Assembly (NCBI GenBank): GCA_050996405.1
Contig: JBPCRW010000238.1
Span: forward strand, 1 to 7,218
DNA from: JBPCRW01 sp050996405
Lineage (GTDB): Bacteria > Acidobacteriota > Blastocatellia > Pyrinomonadales > Pyrinomonadaceae
Length of the DNA: 7,218 bases
Reading direction: 5' to 3'
Shown: positions 6,276 through 7,218 of the stretch, piece after piece
How the letters are laid out: each line of letters starts with the position of its first letter
Numbering within the stretch: position 1 is the first letter of the stretch
Program-made: the position numbers and the translations under genes
The notes under the pieces: generated by a model
Seen by the model: only the letters and a program-made list of their open reading frames with translations
The model's database searches: none
What the model was told of the DNA's origin: nothing

Positions 6276-6360
6276 AAAGATTTTACGAAAAAATTTTTGA
6301 GAGGGAAATTTGGGAAGCAAGGATTTGTTGATTAGAAAGAAAAAACTCAAACAAGGTAGG

Positions 6361-6378
6361 CAGGATAAACAGGATGAG
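6361..6378. repeat. Short CAGGATAAA/CAGGATGAG repeat
   Basis: Two 9-base units starting CAGGAT lie in tandem after AAGGTAGG, in a non-coding stretch (about 6276-6452). The pattern recalls CAGGATTAA-type short repeats that I remember as dispersed in several bacterial genomes. The 75-residue open frame across this region is low in complexity and is not called as a gene. Confidence 0.4.
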
Positions 6379-6391
6379 AAAAATAAAGATT

Positions 6392-6425
6392 CAGCCGTTA
6401 GTTCAAACATCGAAGTTAACGGCTG
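6392..6425 (-). terminator. Possible terminator for the minus-strand membrane-protein pseudogene
   Basis: CAGCCGTTA (6392-6400) pairs perfectly with TAACGGCTG (6417-6425) around 16 bases. Read on the minus strand the stem is followed by AATCTTTATTTTTC, a fair U-rich tail. It lies 109 bases beyond the last stop of the pseudogene. The + strand side has only a weak T-run, so the minus direction is favoured. Confidence 0.45.
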
Positions 6426-6452
6426 TTTGGAGTTTGAAAATCATTTAAAACT

Positions 6453-6560
6453 AGGACGTTCTCAAATACAATTTAACGGCAAGCCGCAAAGGAGAAATCG
6501 CTTTCTAAATCCTTACGCCATTGCATCTTTGCGTTAAAAATGCTGCTTTTGAGAACTCCT
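6453..6560. repeat. Nested inverted-repeat (MITE/REP-like) element
   Basis: The outer arms AGGACGTTCTCAAA (6453-6466) and TTTGAGAACTCCT (6548-6560) are inverted copies differing by one inserted base. Inside, the segment from ATTTAACGGCAAGCCGCAAAGG (6471-6492) to CCTTACGCC...CGTTAAAAAT (6511-6541) is a second, imperfect palindrome of the AACGCAAAG / CTTTGCGTT type. The whole is 108 bases with no coding capacity of its own. No target-site duplication is obvious. The right arm overlaps the last codons of the pseudogene frame, so the element may have supplied its 3' end. Confidence 0.55.
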
Positions 6561-6941
6561 TGAAGGCTTGGTAGCAGCCAGAATTATTACAATAGTAAAG
6601 AATGCAAGTATTCCAACAAGGATAATAATGCCTGTTTTTGTATTGTGACCGCTGACTTATTTGGCATTAGGATAAGGCACGGGAGTTGAGTTTCCGACTT
6701 TGTCCGTGACGACAAATCCACCATCGGTTATCTCCGAAACATAGCCCTTCAGTTTTGTTCAATCTTTGAGTTTGACCTCTACTTTTGCATCCGTTCCAAC
6801 TCCTAATTTGGCAATTTCGGTTTTCACTTTCGCCGCAAATCTCGCATCTTTTTCAGGATTGTTATTCGCAAAAACCGACGGCGTAACCGCTAAATTTACC
6901 AGCAATATGGCAAGCAGCATTGACAATGTTTTCTTTAACAT
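6534..6941 (-). pseudogene. Small exported/membrane protein gene broken by two in-frame stops
   Basis: ATG at 6941 opens a frame with a clear signal peptide (LSMLLAILLVNLAVTPSVFA, cut expected after A25). It continues NNNPEKDARFAAKVKTEI and VEVKLKD up to TGA at 6759-6761. The same frame goes on as TKLKGYVSEITDGGFVVTDK and YPNAK, meets TAA at 6657-6659, and resumes as VSGHNTKTG, a strongly hydrophobic segment IIILVGILAFFTIVIIL and a basic tail, ending at TAA 6534-6536. Read whole it is 135 codons with no frameshift. This resembles small acidobacterial-type proteins I recall with KLKDxTKLKGY, a Val-rich segment, a QVxGxN motif and a C-terminal membrane helix. TGA would replace one residue in KLKD-x-TKLKG, and TAA could be a CAA (Gln) changed by one base. 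Function is unknown. Sequencing error is an alternative to true decay. Confidence 0.75.
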
Positions 6942-6948
6942 CTTATTT

Positions 6949-6956
6949 CTCTCCTT
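6949..6956 (-). promoter_or_regulatory. Strong ribosome-binding site of the pseudogene
   Basis: On the minus strand AAGGAGAG lies seven bases before ATG at 6941. This confirms the start and shows that the translation signal is still intact despite the interrupted frame. Confidence 0.85.
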
Positions 6957-7045
6957 TTTAGAATAGTTTTTGTAATTTGTTGGCGATTTCCGAGTCTAAT
7001 ATAAAACCGGAATTGTTTATTGGATGTGTTAGTATCTCCAACATT

Positions 7046-7110
7046 TATTCTTATGCCCGCAAAATTCCCGCCCTATTCTTGGAAATGTTCGATAACGCAG
7101 GCATAAAATA
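7046..7110. repeat. Imperfect inverted repeat beside the right IS end
   Basis: TATTCTTATGCCCGC (7046-7060) is inverted against GCAGGCATAAAATA (7097-7110) with one mismatch and one missing base, around a 36-base gap. It directly abuts the presumed end of the right insertion sequence. It could be a hairpin in the host target or a remnant of a second element. The remaining non-coding bases 6957-7045 hold only AT-rich promoter-like sequence with no convincing -35. Confidence 0.4.
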
Positions 7111-7111
7111 C

Positions 7112-7139
7112 TGTGTCCGCTATATAAAGAATCTTAGAT
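7112..7139. mobile_element. Presumed terminal region of an IS3-like element
   Basis: TGTGTCCGCTATATAAAG follows the transposase stop codon (minus strand) within 30 bases and begins with TG, as IS3-family ends usually do. The sequence GAATCT-T-AGATTC (7129-7141) forms a small dyad over the transposase stop. The opposite terminal repeat is outside the window, so the exact boundary is uncertain. Confidence 0.4.
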
Positions 7140-7218
7140 TCAAGTAGTAAGTGCAACTTTTCGTAATTGCTCCTGTTCTTTGAAATAAACTTCATTTGGT
7201 GTTTGATAATTAAGAGTC
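7140..7218 (-). CDS. C-terminal end of an IS3-family-like transposase, cut by the window edge
   Basis: The minus strand from the right edge reads TLNYQTPNEVYFKEQEQLRK and VALTT, then TGA at 7142-7140. The LNYQTPNEVYF motif is the typical C-terminal end of the integrase-core (DDE) transposases of IS3-type elements. Only 25 residues are visible, so the catalytic triad, frameshift site and subgroup cannot be judged. The IS terminus follows about 20-30 bases downstream. Confidence 0.75.
   Translation of the reverse strand, partial: TLNYQTPNEVYFKEQEQLRKVALTT

Noticed and set aside
6138..6410. N-terminal extension of the ATPase gene by 91 codons
   Set aside because: It would be low in complexity, covers the promoter and hairpin, and the strong AGGAGA site fits ATG at 6137.
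6310..6537. 75-residue open frame on the + strand
   Set aside because: It runs through short repeats, a hairpin and the nested inverted-repeat element, has no good start context, and its protein is not recognisable.
6759..6761. TGA read as glycine (recoded genetic code) in the small membrane protein
   Set aside because: hemW and the cysteine-cluster gene both end at TGA in the expected place, and the same frame also holds a TAA, so a code change would not restore it.

Overview
The window carries chromosomal housekeeping genes from a bacterium of moderate G+C. It is bounded on both sides by the 3' ends of probable insertion-sequence transposases. The style of the sequence recalls Acidobacteriota (Blastocatellia-like genomes): heptanucleotide repeat arrays inside coding genes, a small secreted KLKD/TKLKGY-type protein, and mixed AT- and GC-rich codons. 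That is an inference from memory of such genomes, and no rRNA or phylogenetic marker was tested.

Layout from left to right. Bases 1-145 are the C-terminal end of a probable transposase, with a possible IS end at about 139-150. Bases 151-430 are non-coding and hold a hairpin (230-250), a strong rho-independent terminator (330-359), and a purL promoter (371-398) whose -10 box lies in the loop of an imperfect inverted repeat (381-417). purL (431-2698, +) encodes the large synthetase subunit for the fourth step of purine synthesis. It converges, sharing the TTAA of the two stop codons, with a membrane isoprenylcysteine-carboxyl-methyltransferase-like gene (2695-3300, -). A 79-base divergent gap leads to hemW (3380-4510, +). 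Nineteen bases later comes a YkgJ-type eight-cysteine protein (4530-5057, +), so these two probably form an operon. A bidirectional terminator (5047-5095) separates them from a convergent phage-type RecA/Sak4-like P-loop ATPase (5118-6137, -). That gene has its own promoter and a dyad over the -35 box.

The right-hand 1 kb is accessory in character. It holds short repeats, a terminator, a nested inverted-repeat element (6453-6560), and a small exported/membrane protein gene (6534-6941, -) that keeps one frame throughout but is broken by two in-frame stops, TGA and TAA. It ends with an inverted repeat and the 3' end of an IS3-like transposase running off the edge.

The genes do not form one pathway. 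The most notable structural signals are three. First, heptanucleotide arrays of unrelated sequence have been accommodated in frame inside purL and hemW. Second, the small membrane protein gene is doubly interrupted yet otherwise intact. Third, a phage-type ATPase stands alone with its own regulatory region. I found no CRISPR array, tRNA, rRNA or recognisable riboswitch, and no clear new multi-gene system.
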